Part shown: piece by piece, positions 1 through 11,606 of the stretch
How the letters are laid out: the number at the start of each line of letters is the position of its first letter
How positions within the stretch are numbered: position 1 is the first letter of the stretch
NCBI GenBank assembly: GCA_022457155.1
Contig: JAJGOT010000034.1
Span: forward strand, 1,271,501-1,335,500
Direction of reading: 5' to 3'
Source of the DNA: Cladopsammia gracilis
Taxonomy: Eukaryota > Cnidaria > Anthozoa > Scleractinia > Dendrophylliidae
DNA length: 64,000 nt
Notes under the pieces: generated by a model
Seen by the model: the letters and a program-made list of their open reading frames with translations, nothing else
Told to the model about the DNA's origin: nothing
Databases searched by the model: none
Made by a program: the position numbers and the translations under genes

Positions 1-650
1 AAAAGAGGGAACCTTTACCCAGGTGTGAAGTGGGAACACATGCAGACCGAAGTGGACGAAATACCAAGAGAGGCATATGCAGTTGCTGAAGAAGATGATG
101 GGAGTACAGGCAGTTTCCCGGAGAACACGTGGTGTGGTGAAATTGGAGCCAATGTGGACAACGCAGTATTTAAAGCAACAACAAACAGAAGATCCTGTCT
201 TGAAGACCTTCATGCAGCTGAAGAAGTCTGCGAACGAACGATCAGAATGGCCTGACGTGTCATATAGAAGTCCCACGTTAAAAGCGCTATGATCCCAGTG
301 GGATCGCCTTTCCTTTCGAGATGAAGTACTATGTCGTAGATGGGAGAGTGAAAGTGGTGACAGTAACATACCAAATTGTACTTTCGGAGAGTTTGAGAGA
401 GATGGACCTCAAAGCCCACCACAACCATACGACAGCCAGCCATAGAGGAGTTAAAAAACCCTTGGTTTTTTACAGCTATTATTGGCCTGTCTGACTTCGC
501 AGACTTATAGATGGGTAACACGATGTCATGACTGCGGTGCAAAGAAAACTTGCGGACGAAATTTTCGTGCTCCCTTGAAGCAGTATGTTGTGGGTGCCCC
601 CTGAAGAGGATTACGATGGACATTCTCGGTCCCTTGCCCCACCAGAGATA
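1..650 (+). pseudogene. Ty3/Gypsy pol remnant: RNase H-integrase junction, zinc-binding domain and integrase start
   Basis: Three forward frames together read like the part of a Gypsy polyprotein from the RNase H/integrase linker to the start of the integrase core. One frame (about 77-360) holds a linker, then WDRLSFRDEVL and CRRWE. Another (about 350-480) has the HHCC zinc finger histidines in KAHHNHTTASHRGVKK. After a further shift, RCHDCGAKK gives the cysteine pair and RITMDILGPLP the integrase core start. An in-frame stop at 290-292 and at least two frameshifts show it is dead. Its 3' end is broken by the foldback at 653-794. It belongs to the same element as the C-terminal remnant at 1531-1891 and the LTR at 1914-2305. 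The element begins left of the window. Confidence 0.8.
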
Positions 651-652
651 TA

Positions 653-794
653 TGTTATTTACCGGCCGGGAGGTCCGTATAGGGAAAAACTGTGCCAGAG
701 GTCTCGAGTACGGCCCGAGGCCGCAGGCCTCGGGCCGTACTCGAGACCGAGGGCACAGTTTTTCCCTATACGGACCGACCAAGGCCGGTAAATA
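653..794. mobile_element. Foldback (hairpin) element inside the Gypsy integrase remnant
   Basis: A nearly perfect palindrome centred near 722. The outer 14 bases gttatttaccggcc are matched exactly by their reverse complement at the right end, and the arms match along most of their length with a few mismatches. It interrupts the integrase reading just after the DILGPLP motif. No reading frame of its own is credible. Likely a non-autonomous foldback/MITE insertion; superfamily not assigned. Confidence 0.7.
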
Positions 795-1530
795 ACTTAT
801 TTATTTTTTTCCTACTACAATTCTACGATTTGCCGAGAAAATCTTGATACACTTGTACAGCTTTTCAAGAAATGTCTTTACACGCCGCGTAAAGCAAAAC
901 TGACACAACGCGTGCAAAAAGTAACTCGGTAATCTTCACAACTTTTTCATTCGGAAACAAAAAATTTACTTCGCAAAGTGAACTAATTTCTATCAGTTTA
1001 TTTTTCTCGGTAGAATAAACGGCTGTTGTGTTTGCCTGCGGTGAGGGTAGAGAAATGTTCTTGCCTACAGCGAAGCCGTGGAAAGCTGAAGATTAACTTT
1101 AAAAACTTTTCAAATTTTTCTACAAATGGAAAGTCGAGAGTAATTCATTCATAGCAGTGCGAAAGCTTAAACTGAGCTATTCTTATTTAAAAATCATATC
1201 TTCTTGAATGAAAACTTACATAATTTAGATAAAAGAAGGAAACTGTGGAATATATGCATACTAACCGAGCAATGTAGTTAAAGTACGAATTATCTCGTAA
1301 AATACGATCGCGAAAATGCGTATAAGGGGCCGATTACATGGCGAATTTCAGCCCGGGCTGAAATTTCAGCCCGGTCAACCGGGCTGAAATTTCGTTGTGA
1401 TTACATGACAAATTTCAGCCCGGGCTGAGATTTCAGCCCGGGCACCAAGTTTGAAATTGAGCGGGAAAATTGATAACGAGAATTAAAATGGCGTCACTGC
1501 ACTCCTCAGGTTTCCTCTTCGCTGAGTGAA
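795..1530. other. Non-coding insertion inside the Gypsy remnant, with a GC-rich palindromic repeat at 1331-1445
   Basis: This stretch separates two parts of one Gypsy polyprotein and shows no coding frame, so it is probably inserted DNA. Its notable part is 1331-1445, where a block of about 55 bp is repeated. Each block starts with gattacat and contains aatttcagcccgggctga, which is itself self-complementary. The rest is AT-rich and unremarkable. Confidence 0.5.
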
Positions 1531-1891
1531 CCCGGAGTCTCGCAAAGTGTTGCAGCTCCAATGCGGATGGTTGTTGACGAAAGAGTAACCACGCCTATTG
1601 AAGGAGAATTGAGTATAAACCATTCCAATACCGACTCCAACATTTCACGGGATGAGGTAAAGGCAGAGAGGATGATCGCCTAACCGAGCAAGAGGATGGT
1701 TTGCAGAACGCCAAGGTTATTACAGATTGTGGAACCACAGAATTGGGTGTGGACGTTAGAGCTCATATGACCGTCGAAAAGGACCAATTGCCAGAGACGG
1801 TGATGGAAGAATGCAGAGACGCCAACATAGAAGGAAAGTGAAGGCCCCTGAACGTTTTGGTGAATGGATCACCACATTAAGAACTGAATAA
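1531..1891 (+). pseudogene. C-terminal end of the Ty3/Gypsy polyprotein, frameshifted
   Basis: Three overlapping frames carry a hydrophilic, acidic tail (1531-1683 and 1668-1841). A shift then leads into a basic end with RRQHRRKVK followed by APERFGEWITTLRTE and a stop at 1889-1891. A basic cluster followed by P-x-R-F/Y is the usual end of Gypsy pol proteins. The stop lies 9 bp before a purine tract and the LTR, as expected. Two frameshifts make it non-functional. Confidence 0.65.
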
Positions 1892-1900
1892 GTTGATGTT

Positions 1901-1913
1901 AAAAGAACAAGGA
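1901..1913 (+). other. Polypurine tract of the Gypsy element
   Basis: aaaagaacaagga is 12/13 purine and directly abuts the TG that opens the LTR, as a plus-strand primer does in LTR retrotransposons. Confidence 0.6.
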
Positions 1914-2305
1914 TGTAATATTGTCGTATTCTAATAGGGCCCAGTTTTTATGAGATTTGAACTGAACCTTTCTCGAGCTCAGTGAGGGAAAAGACTACAG
2001 AAAAACATTTGTTTAAATTTCTAAGTAGTTGTTTTCAATAAGTAACTGTTTGACTCCATACACGGCCCTTAGGCCATTGGAGAAATACTTGTAGGACAAC
2101 GGTTTTGTTTAGTTCCAGTTAGGGCATGTAGACACAAGGCCCTGAGGACAGTGCTAATTTAAAAGAGGAGCTGTGTAGCGCATGCGTTCTGTCTTGTTTC
2201 TGGGGCATGCGCAGTTGTTTCCGTGAATGAGAAAATACAGTGTGTTTATCGGATTGGAACTTTACCCGTTTTTATATCAATTTAGGAACAAATCGGAACG
2301 CTACA
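1914..2305 (+). mobile_element. 3' LTR of the Ty3/Gypsy remnant
   Basis: A 392-bp segment starting TGTAATATTG and ending CGCTACA, so the ends are TGTA/TACA inverted. It follows the polypurine tract directly and is followed by atata. The paralogous site in segment B (about 45648-45660) reads gtaaatatatagatgtt without the element, so it is an empty site and atata is the probable target duplication. The partner LTR lies outside the window. Confidence 0.65.
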
Positions 2306-3436
2306 ATATATAAATGTTATTTCAAAATCAAAGGCTCCTAAGAGCCAACCCGTGGATAAGAAATGCTAACACGTAACGCAATATTGCGGTAAGCTTATGT
2401 TTTCACACTGACACGGTTTGATATATATTTTTTTAAAATTAAACGTAAGGATTTTTGACGAACGCAAAAACGTAAATCGCATTCATAATGTCCAGTTCGA
2501 AGAAAAAAAAGGGTGTTGGGCGAGAATTGAACCCGGACCATCGAGGAACAAATGCTCGACTGAGACTTAATTTTTTTAATTTAAAGGTAGATGCGCATCA
2601 AAACGCGTGTCTGGATTGAAAAATCGTTTTAGATCGATTTTAATCTTGCATTAAAGACTCCAAATGCGAAACATCTTTAAGCTTATTGTTTATATTCGTT
2701 TACAACAAATTAGTTATTGTTATCGCTGGATTCACGCTGTTCTGGTTAAGAAACGCATTCGTAAAAAAGCATAACGTCACTAAGTTTATAGTTGATGGAA
2801 GTAGTGAGCGAGTGAATTAGCCACCGTTACCGATAACCCGTTCATTACGCTTGCGCGTATTCACGGGTTAAAAAGAACGAGACCAATATTTCCCAATACA
2901 GACCGAACAAGCTACTTCCATAAAGTTTTTATTATAATGGCATTAATGTTTAAAAGTTTGCCGATAAATTAATGCAACCATTCTCGGCGATCACGCGCGC
3001 GCCAAAGCTAAGCATATTGTTGCATTTTTCAAGCCACTTTGCAAAACGTTTAACCAACATTGTCCGCCAAATTCGAGGAAAAATGTTTCTACTTAATACA
3101 AAACAGTTTTCATATGTTCATTGTTTCATAAAAGGAATTTGGCGAAATGATTTCGTGAGCGGTCAATGTTAGTGCTCTGTATTGCAAAATTCAGACTGCT
3201 CAGGGAACCAATCAGGATGCTACTTTTCATCGTGCACCAGTTTGCCATATAATAATATCACTTGTTGAATTTTATTTTTCAATTTTGAATATGTCTTAAA
3301 TGCCGACAGAGGAAGAGCTATAAAAACACATTGGAAAAAGCTATGATGATCGAAAAAAACAAACAAGATAACAAGTTTATACCTTAATTTTCGAAAATTT
3401 AAGGGCTCTTTCGCCATAAATATTTTGATTGTAGAT
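2306..3436. other. 5' flank of PAN-D8C copy A; matches about 45657-47405
   Basis: Non-coding flank that aligns almost throughout with segment B, apart from small indels and the foldback present only in B. It includes a truncated tRNA-like relic near 2514-2560 (see the minus-strand copy at 45851-45923). Just upstream of exon 1 there is a short self-complementary stretch, cgaaaattt with its complement. No TATA box or other promoter element can be assigned with confidence. Confidence 0.6.
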
Positions 3437-6400
3437 ATGGCGGCGAGACAACTCTTCCGTATCACAGTTCTGTTTTACTTGGGTCAGATGCTCTACAGAG
3501 CAGTGACTCAGCAATGCACTGGCGGTGGATCGGAGGTGTCTATCCTTGGTTGGATGTTGCAGGGACATAACTATAGCACGATGATAGCAGAAATTGGACT
3601 TGCGTGCGTTCATGTGTGTCGCAGAGACGATCGGTGCCAAAGTTTCAATTGGGTGATCTCCCTCAAGATGTGTGAGTTTAGTAACAGAACTAAGGAGGCC
3701 AGACCCGAGGATTTCATTCCAAACCCAGACAGATATTATTTCACACGAGACATAAACAGAGGTAAACTAATGTTAACATTTAACATGACAGTAAACTGAT
3801 TTAATTAGATATGGTAACTTCAAAGTATGGTACAAAAGCCACATTCGAGGACCAACTGGATTAAAGCCTACAGGCTGGAATTTAGCCTTTAAACAGTACA
3901 CTCTCTCTAAGCCGGGGACCTGCGGGACCAACCGTATAGCTGTCCGCCCTAGAGAGGTGTCCCCTTACAGAGATTCAAACAAAGAAGTGAAATTCGTTAG
4001 TAACCAACCAAAAACTGATGTCTGCTTTAAAAGAGTTCACTTTTCCTTTTTTTTTCAGTCAAACTCGGTTCCATTCCTCAGCTACCAGCTGAGACGTGCA
4101 AAGAAATAAAAGCCAGCGAAGGAGAAGCTGTCAGCGGGAAATACTGGTTAAATACCATAAAATCTGGCATGAGTGTTCTTGCTTACTGTGATATGGAGAC
4201 AGACGGTGAGTTCAATTTCTCATGTTATTGATATCAGGCCGATGAGCTCTGTAAATTAGGAGTATAGGGTGGGGATTAAGGCTAGGTAAGTGACAACGTT
4301 TCTTTTTTGGGTATGAGTGGGTTTTTGATCTTGGGTCTCATTATCTTCAACAGAACATACAATTTTGCAATTTAGAAATTTCGACTGGGTTTCATCAGTG
4401 TTGCAAGAAGAACTGGGTACTATCCTAACGGTCCTTATATTCAAATGTAGGGACACGATAAAAAGGATTGGATTAAACTATGTCTCTGTTAAAAGCAAGG
4501 GAAAAAGCCTTCATAGAACTAAAAGCTGAACATGGAATAACAAACGAATTGCCATGTTCAAGTCATAAGTAATGTCCATATTTTTGCTTTTCGGATCTAC
4601 CATCCGAGAGCCGAGAGCTAGGGTTTGTTATGGAGTTATCACGCCATGTTAAGGCAAATCTTTACATCAGTCTGCAAAAGACGTCTAATATGCAGAAATA
4701 CCAACTACTACAAATAATTCAAGCACAATTCTGCATTAAATGCTGCAACTATATCAGTGCTGTAGCGAATTCTTTTTTAAACATAGGACAAATTATCAAC
4801 TCATGTAACATAATGCGTCAATTTGCTTTATCATTAACAATTCTAACAATTAAAACACTTTTGTCTGATCAAATCGTTTTGATAGATGTATGTAGGCTAA
4901 AGACGAAGGAACCAGTTTTTTGAAAACACCGGTTTTGTAACATCCATAACTCTTATTTAACAATATGTTTGTTTGTTTCTGTTATTATTTATTTAGATGT
5001 CGACGAGTGCACTTCCTCTTCTCCTGTCTGTGACGTCAATGCTAACTGCACGAATTCTCGAGGCTCTTATAACTGTACTTGCAAATCAGGATTCTCCGGT
5101 AATGGAAAAACGTGCCAAGGTGAGAACGCCAACTTAACCGATTACATAATTTCATTCTTCGCGTCATTCAATGATCTTAATTACGTTTCGGTGATTTTCT
5201 GACTTCATGTAAAAGAGTTAGACACAAAATGCGGAATCAAGATGGCGAATTTGGAAAATAACGACGAACTTTGTGCGTCTATTAAAATAATTATTGAGAA
5301 ATTACATCTTATAACAGTACTATAAAACACTTTTTCAAGTTCCCCAAGTTTCATTATCAAAAGTGAAGTACTCTTGAACAAACCTGCGTCCACTTGCACA
5401 ATAGCCTGTGTGGAGCGTGAAAAGGGAGAGGGAGGACGCGCGCGCGAAATACGTGAAGAGAGCTCCGCTCTCTACACGCGCCTCGATCGCGCGCGGCTCC
5501 CTCGCAGACTACTTGCACAGGTAAAAATGGGTCGTCGATTCTATTATTTCTTGGAAACAGGACGTCGAAATGATCAGTCAAGTGTAAACAGCGAGCCAAA
5601 TTGGATTCCGGGCCGTGTTACGCTGGTGTAGTCAGTGGTCTGGCTTTAACAAACTTAACAGAATAACTAGACGAAATATGATATATTTGGAGGGTATATC
5701 TTAGTATGGGAATTTGGTTTCCCCCTACTACCGTCCTGTTAACCATTTTTGTATTTTTGTTCGATTATATGTTAGTATTAGTTCATTTGTATCAGTTATG
5801 TATGGTTACGAACTGTGATTAAAGATTAAAGATAGCTTTTTTTCATCTTTTAAGACATCGATGAATGCAGCCAAGGATCTCATAAATGCCTCCCCAGTTT
5901 TGATAACTGCACTAATACGCTTGGCTCATACAACTGTACTTGCATCAACGCTGACCTCATGGGAGACGAAAAGAAAAGCTGCCAGCCTCCAGGCAAGGAT
6001 CACTTCTTGTGAATGAATATTAAATATTTTTTAATAAAAAAACACAAAAGCAAGGAAATGTTTAGTTATTACTATAAGTGACAACTCACTTAGGGATAAT
6101 AAAGTAATAGAAAAATAAAGTGTCAGTGTAAATATGTTATATTTCGAAGGATGGATGGATTTTTGGATGTTACATTTAGAGTTTATAGCGGAGCTCTGCG
6201 GGCCGAAGGCCCGCGCGGAGACCCATACTCAGAACTAAACCTATGCCCGTCATTTTTCATGGTCATGGCTAGCGGAATGTTTCGCGGGCGCGTGCGTGTG
6301 CCCGTGTTGGACAGGGAGACCTTAGATTACAACTGCCTGGGCAACCTCGGACGCCTTATTGAGACTTATATAACGGAGTAACTGGTAAGCTTTCAGTTGA

Positions 6401-8195
6401 GGTTTGGGTTAGCAGTTTATAGAAGTTTTGCACGGCAGCCATGTTACATGGCAGGAACAATAAAAATGTTTTGCATTAGAAAGAACATTCTTTCCCATAG
6501 GGAAAATAATCTATTTTTCCTGCCATGCAACGTGGCTGCCGTGCAAAACCTCTATAAACTGCTAACCAAAACCTCAACTGAAAGCTTACCAGATACTCCG
6601 TTATATAAGTCTCAATAAGGCGTCCGAGGTGGCCCAGAGCGTTGTAATTTAAGGTCTCCCTGGCTGTTGGACAGGGCTATTTCGCGGGCGCGTATGACGT
6701 CGCAAAACATGCGCGTATGACGCCACACGACATCCGAGATGTTTGTTTTCATTACGGATTTCACAACGAAAGAAACGGACATTTAAAAAAAAATTCCAAG
6801 CAAGCGAGGGACTAAAGGTAAAACAAATTACATTTTTCGATGGGAATTTATGTTCATATCAATCTGTGATTGACTTTTTCTTTGTGTTCTCGCTAGTTTT
6901 GGAGAATTCTTTAAAATTAAAACGTGCTCAATTAAATTCAGTTGTTTTGATTTCTTTCATCGAAGATATCTCGGCCTTGATGAGCTGCCATATATGGTTC
7001 GCGTTTTGCTTTTAAACACTTATGGAGATTTGAATAAAATTTTTCGAAAGAAGATTGTGTTGTCCATTTTTTTGTGTTTTTTTATTCATTACATAGGTTG
7101 AAAAGCGATTTTATGGAAACAAAACAAGACTTGGATTTTATGGTTCTAAACTTTACTCGCGTGGTCTTATGCAAATATGTTTGTGTATTTTTGCAGTTTT
7201 GATTTCCAAATCAGTTTCTTGGACAATTTTTTATGAGCAACAGGTGTATTTTATTTGGAAATTAGTCGTACTAGTTATTCTAGACGGAGGAAAAGTTTTT
7301 TTTTATGAACTTTTGTACCGTTTAAATGTATTGTGCAAATGGTGCGTAAGTCTGTTTTTGAGAATTGCTAAAATTAAAAAAATAGCCCGGTCGTCAATTT
7401 TATTCTTGTCCTTCCGACCTTTCACCTCAGTTAAGTTTATCATCGGCTTTCTGTTCAAAGAGCGACGCTGTTAGGCTCAGCCTATCTATATATATTATTG
7501 TTATTAGTAACATGTAATATTTAATTTGCAATACTTTTATTATCACTGTGCTTGAAATAGAAGTAACAAACTCATTTATTTTTAAGCAAGTAAATGCTGT
7601 ATTAAGTAGTCTCTGTTATGATTTACACTAATAAAAGACTGAAGTATTGTCCTTTTTCGTCCTTTAAGAACGTGCTTTTCATTCAGGATCCATCTTTCCC
7701 GCCGACATTCATTTTGTCGGCAAAGGAAAGTACCATGAAAAGAAAGGACCGACCCAGCAGTCTTAGATCACGTGATCAGACCGTCTGTCTAACTTGTTGA
7801 TCGGCTTTTCATTCTTTGTTCTCTTTTCCTTAGAATGTCAAAATTACATTACCCTGAACAATGCTAGCAGAAAGGTGACGTATGGATATGGCGTACATTG
7901 CGATAATACACTTGGTCCTGGATGGTTTCGCTTTGAAGGGGCTGCAGGGACAAGGATGAATACTCAATCTTGTACGCCAAACAATATGTGTGGCGCTTCC
8001 TATCCCGGCAATTTAGAGGGGGGGCATCCTACAGTGGCAGACGGCAATGTCATCAGGCGGGTGTGTTTCCATAGGAGTTATCACGACTGCTGTTATTGGT
8101 CGACTAATATCCATGTTAGAAACTGCGGTTCTTACTATGTGTACTACCTTAGCGGTACACCTACTTGCAATCTCCGTTACTGTGGTAGTGACTAA
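3437..8195 (+). CDS. Secreted PAN-EGF-EGF-D8C protein, copy A (5 exons, 364 aa)
   Basis: Exons are 3437-3761, 4059-4205, 4997-5119, 5855-5992 and 7834-8195; all introns are phase 1. Exon 1 gives a signal-peptide-like start ([20 protein letters not shown]) and a PAN/apple domain with [16 protein letters not shown] and the typical [10 protein letters not shown] stretch. Exon 2 encodes [12 protein letters not shown]...YCDMETD, which resembles only the first 40 or so residues of a fibrinogen-related domain. Exons 3 and 4 are EGF-like domains of the calcium-binding type (DVDEC, DIDEC). Exon 5 is a D8C domain ([40 protein letters not shown]), as in uromodulin, GP2 and OIT3. No membrane segment is visible, so the protein is probably extracellular. 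A role in recognition or adhesion is inference. The first ATG in frame is 3437. Intron 4 uses a GC donor. Confidence 0.8.
6188..7497 (+). mobile_element. 1.3-kb insertion in intron 4 of copy A, absent from copy B
   Basis: Copy B reads gagtttatattgttattag at the matching site (about 51905), so B is an empty site. The insert starts with a GC hairpin (gcgggccgaaggcccgc) and ends in an AT run before ttgttattag. Its last 650 bp or so recur in reverse orientation at about 56770-57606. It carries a nested foldback at 6313-6664. AT-rich open frames inside look non-coding. Class not assigned. Confidence 0.65.
6313..6664. mobile_element. Foldback element with arms of about 145 bp, nested
   Basis: The left arm (from gggagacctta) and the right arm (ending taaggtctccc) are inverted copies around a short loop near 6480. 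The 12-mer tgttggacaggg stands at 6305-6316 and again at 6665-6676, as a target duplication would. The arms match well with scattered mismatches. Confidence 0.7.
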
Positions 8196-8242
8196 ACACA
8201 AGGTAGAACGCATTCAGTAGTCGTTACACGTGATAACAAACA

Positions 8243-8522
8243 TAATCGTATCAATAACAAAATTCTAAATTGTAATTGGTCATCTGCGCACCTATTTCTT
8301 ATGTACATTGACACGCGTTCATAACAGCTATCCAGCTACGCCTTTTTGTAATTGGATAGCTGTAACTGGACACCTACGTTGTGCGTGTGTCAATCAGGTG
8401 TTTCTTTTTCTGCCGTTTGTTTACTGGTTTTAAACTGATAGAAAATATCCCTGACGTTTTATAGTGGAATAAAAGTCCACATAGATCTTTTAATGTTGAA
8501 TTTTATTATTCAAACGATTAAG
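8243..8522. mobile_element. MITE covering the 3' UTR/flank of copy A
   Basis: The ends are inverted (aatcgtatcaataacaaaat at the left; a diverged ttttattattcaaacgatta at the right). Relatives stand at 49451-49742 and 55899-56358. The block starts about 50 bp after the D8C stop codon and contains aataaa at 8468-8473, the nearest candidate polyadenylation signal. The gene may therefore be polyadenylated within transposon sequence (inference). Confidence 0.6.
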
Positions 8523-8613
8523 TAGTAACTGGACTTCGTGTCGTTCATTTCAGGGGCAATCGTTTTCGTACTTTCAATTAATACTTGCGCTACGCGCTCG
8601 GCCGAAATGAAAT

Positions 8614-8652
<39 letters not shown>

Positions 8653-9100
8653 AGTCCAATTACTATTACTTATAACGGCTTTAGTCCGATTTGAAGGGTA
8701 CGGCTCTTTTTTACGACTTAGTACGACTGGTCGCGTCATGCCAAAATGGGATACGACACCAATGTGTTGTAGCTGTTTAAAACATGTTACTGAATCCTAA
8801 GACGAGTCTTACTCGATAATCGTAAGCAAATCACAGTGTAGGTTACACTTACAAGATACCATTAGTGTCATAGGGTTATTGCATTAAATATATTGCATGT
8901 CACAAAGTTCTTAACATAGTTCTTAACAAAGTTACATGTACATGTAACTACGGTCTTAACATAGTTTGGAAACTGCGCTTGCTCTGATTGGCTAAAAACG
9001 TATTTTATTGCTTTCGTAGTGCGTTCCGCGACACAAACCTAAAACATTAGAGAGCGTTTTAGGCGTTATGTAGACTACCATATATATTCATTTTTTCTAT
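8523..9100. other. Downstream flank of copy A, shared with 56360-56765
   Basis: No gene seen. It holds a second inverted pair around a ccctgaattgtactccactcagtcc block that recurs with the MITE family, and an exact 18-bp palindrome, gttacatgtacatgtaac, near 8931-8948. Confidence 0.5.
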
Positions 9101-9105
9101 ATATA

Positions 9106-9310
9106 CAGCTGTTTGCAAAATTTTGAACCCCCCAAAATATATCATTATATCCATATATCAGAGGCCTATTGGATGAAACGAAGAGTTCTTTTGTTGTAGT
9201 ATGGTTGCAGCAAAATGGAACTCGCTGAAAGTTTCCGGATCAGTGCTTTCAATATATGGCCATAAAATGATATATTTTGGTGGGGTTCAAAATTTTTGCA
9301 AACAGCTTGA
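9106..9310. mobile_element. Tc1/mariner-type MITE of about 200 bp
   Basis: The left end cagctgtttgcaaaatttt is inverted at the right as aaatttttgcaaacagctt. The inverted repeats extend over aaaatatatcatt/aatgatatatttt. TA flanks both ends. There is no coding capacity. Confidence 0.65.
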
Positions 9311-10077
9311 TAATATATATAAATAGCTAAATTTTTGAAAAGATGGTCGATGAAAATTACAGCAATTTTACTACAACTAAGCCAAACAAGGGTTTTCTAT
9401 GACCCCGATCAGCCCGAAAATCACAAGGAAGAGAAAGAAGAGGGAAAGGGAGTGAGAGTGAGAGCGAGAGAAAAAAAAGGACTAGCATCAGTCTTTAGTT
9501 TTTATATTGTGGTGTTTAGGGATAGTTTTTGAACGACAAAAAAAAAAGGCCAAGCTCACTCACAGATGATTACTTAAGGCGACATGGTTTTCAAAAATCC
9601 AGCTAGATATAGAAATATAGAAAGTGATTTTGATGAAGAGAAAATATCACTGAAATAGATTTAGAAGAGATAAGGATTACAAAACTCGCGCAGTTTTTGT
9701 TTTAGCTTAAATTCGATACGTTAAGCGTACAAAACAGTTCAAACCATGTATTATACTATGATCACAAACACTTCGGGCATTTGAAAACACTCGAGAAATG
9801 TGCTTTCTACATTTCTCTTGCGTTCTCTTATGCCCAAATGATACATGTTTTGACCTTTATTAACCTGACAAACATGAGTGAAAGTTTTGGAGAACGAGAA
9901 ACTGTACATATACACTGTGGATCAAACAAGAACCACAACATTGATGTTGGAAATTGCAGGGTAGTGCGCTTTATACCAAGTCCCGAGTTACGTCACAAAG
10001 AACAACGATAACAAAATAGACTGGACAATACAATCACAATCAATTTGGTAGATGGAGAATCACAGAAGTTGTGATTC

Positions 10078-10240
10078 TTGTAATATATCAAAGACGAGGA
10101 ACCGAGTGTTTCATCAGATTTCCAGACACCGAGAAGTGGGTTGAAAAAACAAGGTGCAGCCGAGTTTTTTTTTTTTTCACGCGTTTCAAAGGGGTTGGGA
10201 AATCTGATGAAATACTGTTTCGAGTGTTTGATATAGCTTC
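10078..10240. mobile_element. Small inverted-repeat element
   Basis: tttcatcagatttcc at the left and ggaaatctgatgaaa at the right are exact inverted copies. The inversion continues outward with mismatches to atatatcaaa/tttgatata. The loop holds a T run at 10166-10177. Probably a MITE; no gene. Confidence 0.5.
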
Positions 10241-10976
10241 TCAAACTGATTGTAAAATGCGGAGAAAACGAAGGAATAAAATCGCCAAAATCTATGCAAA
10301 TTAAGAAACGATTTCAAAACCTTCACGGTAGTGATTTCCTTTGCGTTCTCGTCATGAATTATTAATGAGTTTGAGAAGTTATGTGTTTAGCTATACTACA
10401 TTTAATGTTAATGGCTACAGTTGTGTGCTCTACTGGGATAGTGACTAAAGTTAAGCTGCAGAGCACTCCGAGTACCTTACTTTTTACCTAAATTAATTCT
10501 GGTACAGTGGTATCACTGTAACCATGGTTACTGTTATGATCTGTTATAAGAAGTACTTAAACATGGATTGAATGGTGTCTGTTGCCTGGGCTACTGTTGT
10601 TGTGAATAGACGCTGCCCCATGTGAAAGGACCGTGAAATGGTGACGGATGGCTTTATTTTAGAATTGTAAGAGTTGCTTTTTTTGCAATGTAAGACACAT
10701 TACTTCAAGTAGCTTAACCAATTTCTTGAATTACTAATTCTATTTCGGAAAAAGAGACAGATATAAATATAACATGACGATTTTCAAACCATGGCCTCTG
10801 AAATCCACAATGTCTTTTTTATACGTCATTACGGAATTGTTGAATTTGTTTACTAGAGAAGGTCTGTTACTAGTTCATACGTTATGATTTCGCATGTAAG
10901 AATACTATCTCACGATAAATTGGAATAATTTGTCATTCATTGTATTAAATTAACTGTATTATATCTATAAGCATTA

Positions 10977-11274
10977 GAGCGCTTTTCATTTGGATGTCGA
11001 AAGTAATTTGGCAATTGCTTTGGTTTTGCATTGCTACGCTTTGTGATTGGTTAAAAAATCTCGCGCCACTTTATTAACCAATCAGAAGTCAAACCAAAAC
11101 CAATCATTACTTGCTTGCACGCGTTTTCGCGCGCTTGGCGCCGGCTAAAGGTATTTGCTTCGAGTTCTGATTGGTTCATCAGATTGTCTGCGAGTTCTGT
11201 GATTGGTCAGAGTAATTGCTTTGGTTTTGGTTTTGGTTTTGGTTTTACGACGCTCAATTGAAAACCGCTCTAAA
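10977..11274 (-). mobile_element. MITE of the gagtggttttcaattga family, copy 1 (inverted)
   Basis: About 295 bp, flanked by TA, with ends gagcgctttt... and ...caattgaaaaccgctc. It carries family landmarks such as the ggcgccgg core and several attggtt/accaatc blocks. It is the reverse orientation of the copies at 11319-11606 and 13325-13611. Only about 45 bp separate it from copy 2, so the pair forms a large inverted repeat. Confidence 0.7.
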
Positions 11275-11318
11275 CAACTCACACTCAGTTGACTCTCAGT
11301 TGAATAGCGCTTTAATTA

Positions 11319-11606
11319 GAGTGGTTTTCAATTGAGTGTCGTCAAGCCAAAACCAAGGTAATTATTGTGGCCAATCACAACAGACACAAACAATCCTATG
11401 AACCAATCAGGAACTGAAGCAAACACATGTAGCCGGCGCCAAGCGCGGGAAAACGCGTGCGAGCAAGTTATGATTGGTTTTGCGGTTTTACTTCTGACTG
11501 GTTTAGAAAGTGGCGCGAGACGTTTTAGCCAATCACAAAACATAACAATGCAAAACCAAAGCGATAACAAAATTACTTTCTATTCTCAATTGAAACCCGC
11601 TCTTTT
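11319..11606 (+). mobile_element. MITE of the gagtggttttcaattga family, copy 2
   Basis: Same family as the neighbouring inverted copy: starts gagtggttttcaattgagtg, has the gccggcgccaagcgcggg core, ends ctcaattgaaacccgctc. An open frame across it is fortuitous, since the element is non-coding in its other copies. Confidence 0.7.

Noticed and set aside
3425..3436. An earlier start for PAN-D8C copy A (and likewise 47394 in copy B)
   Set aside because: The codon there is TTG; the ATG twelve bases later gives a sound signal peptide.
6743..7474. Two AT-rich forward frames inside the 1.3-kb insertion
   Set aside because: Low-complexity composition, not kept open in the relative at 56770-57606.
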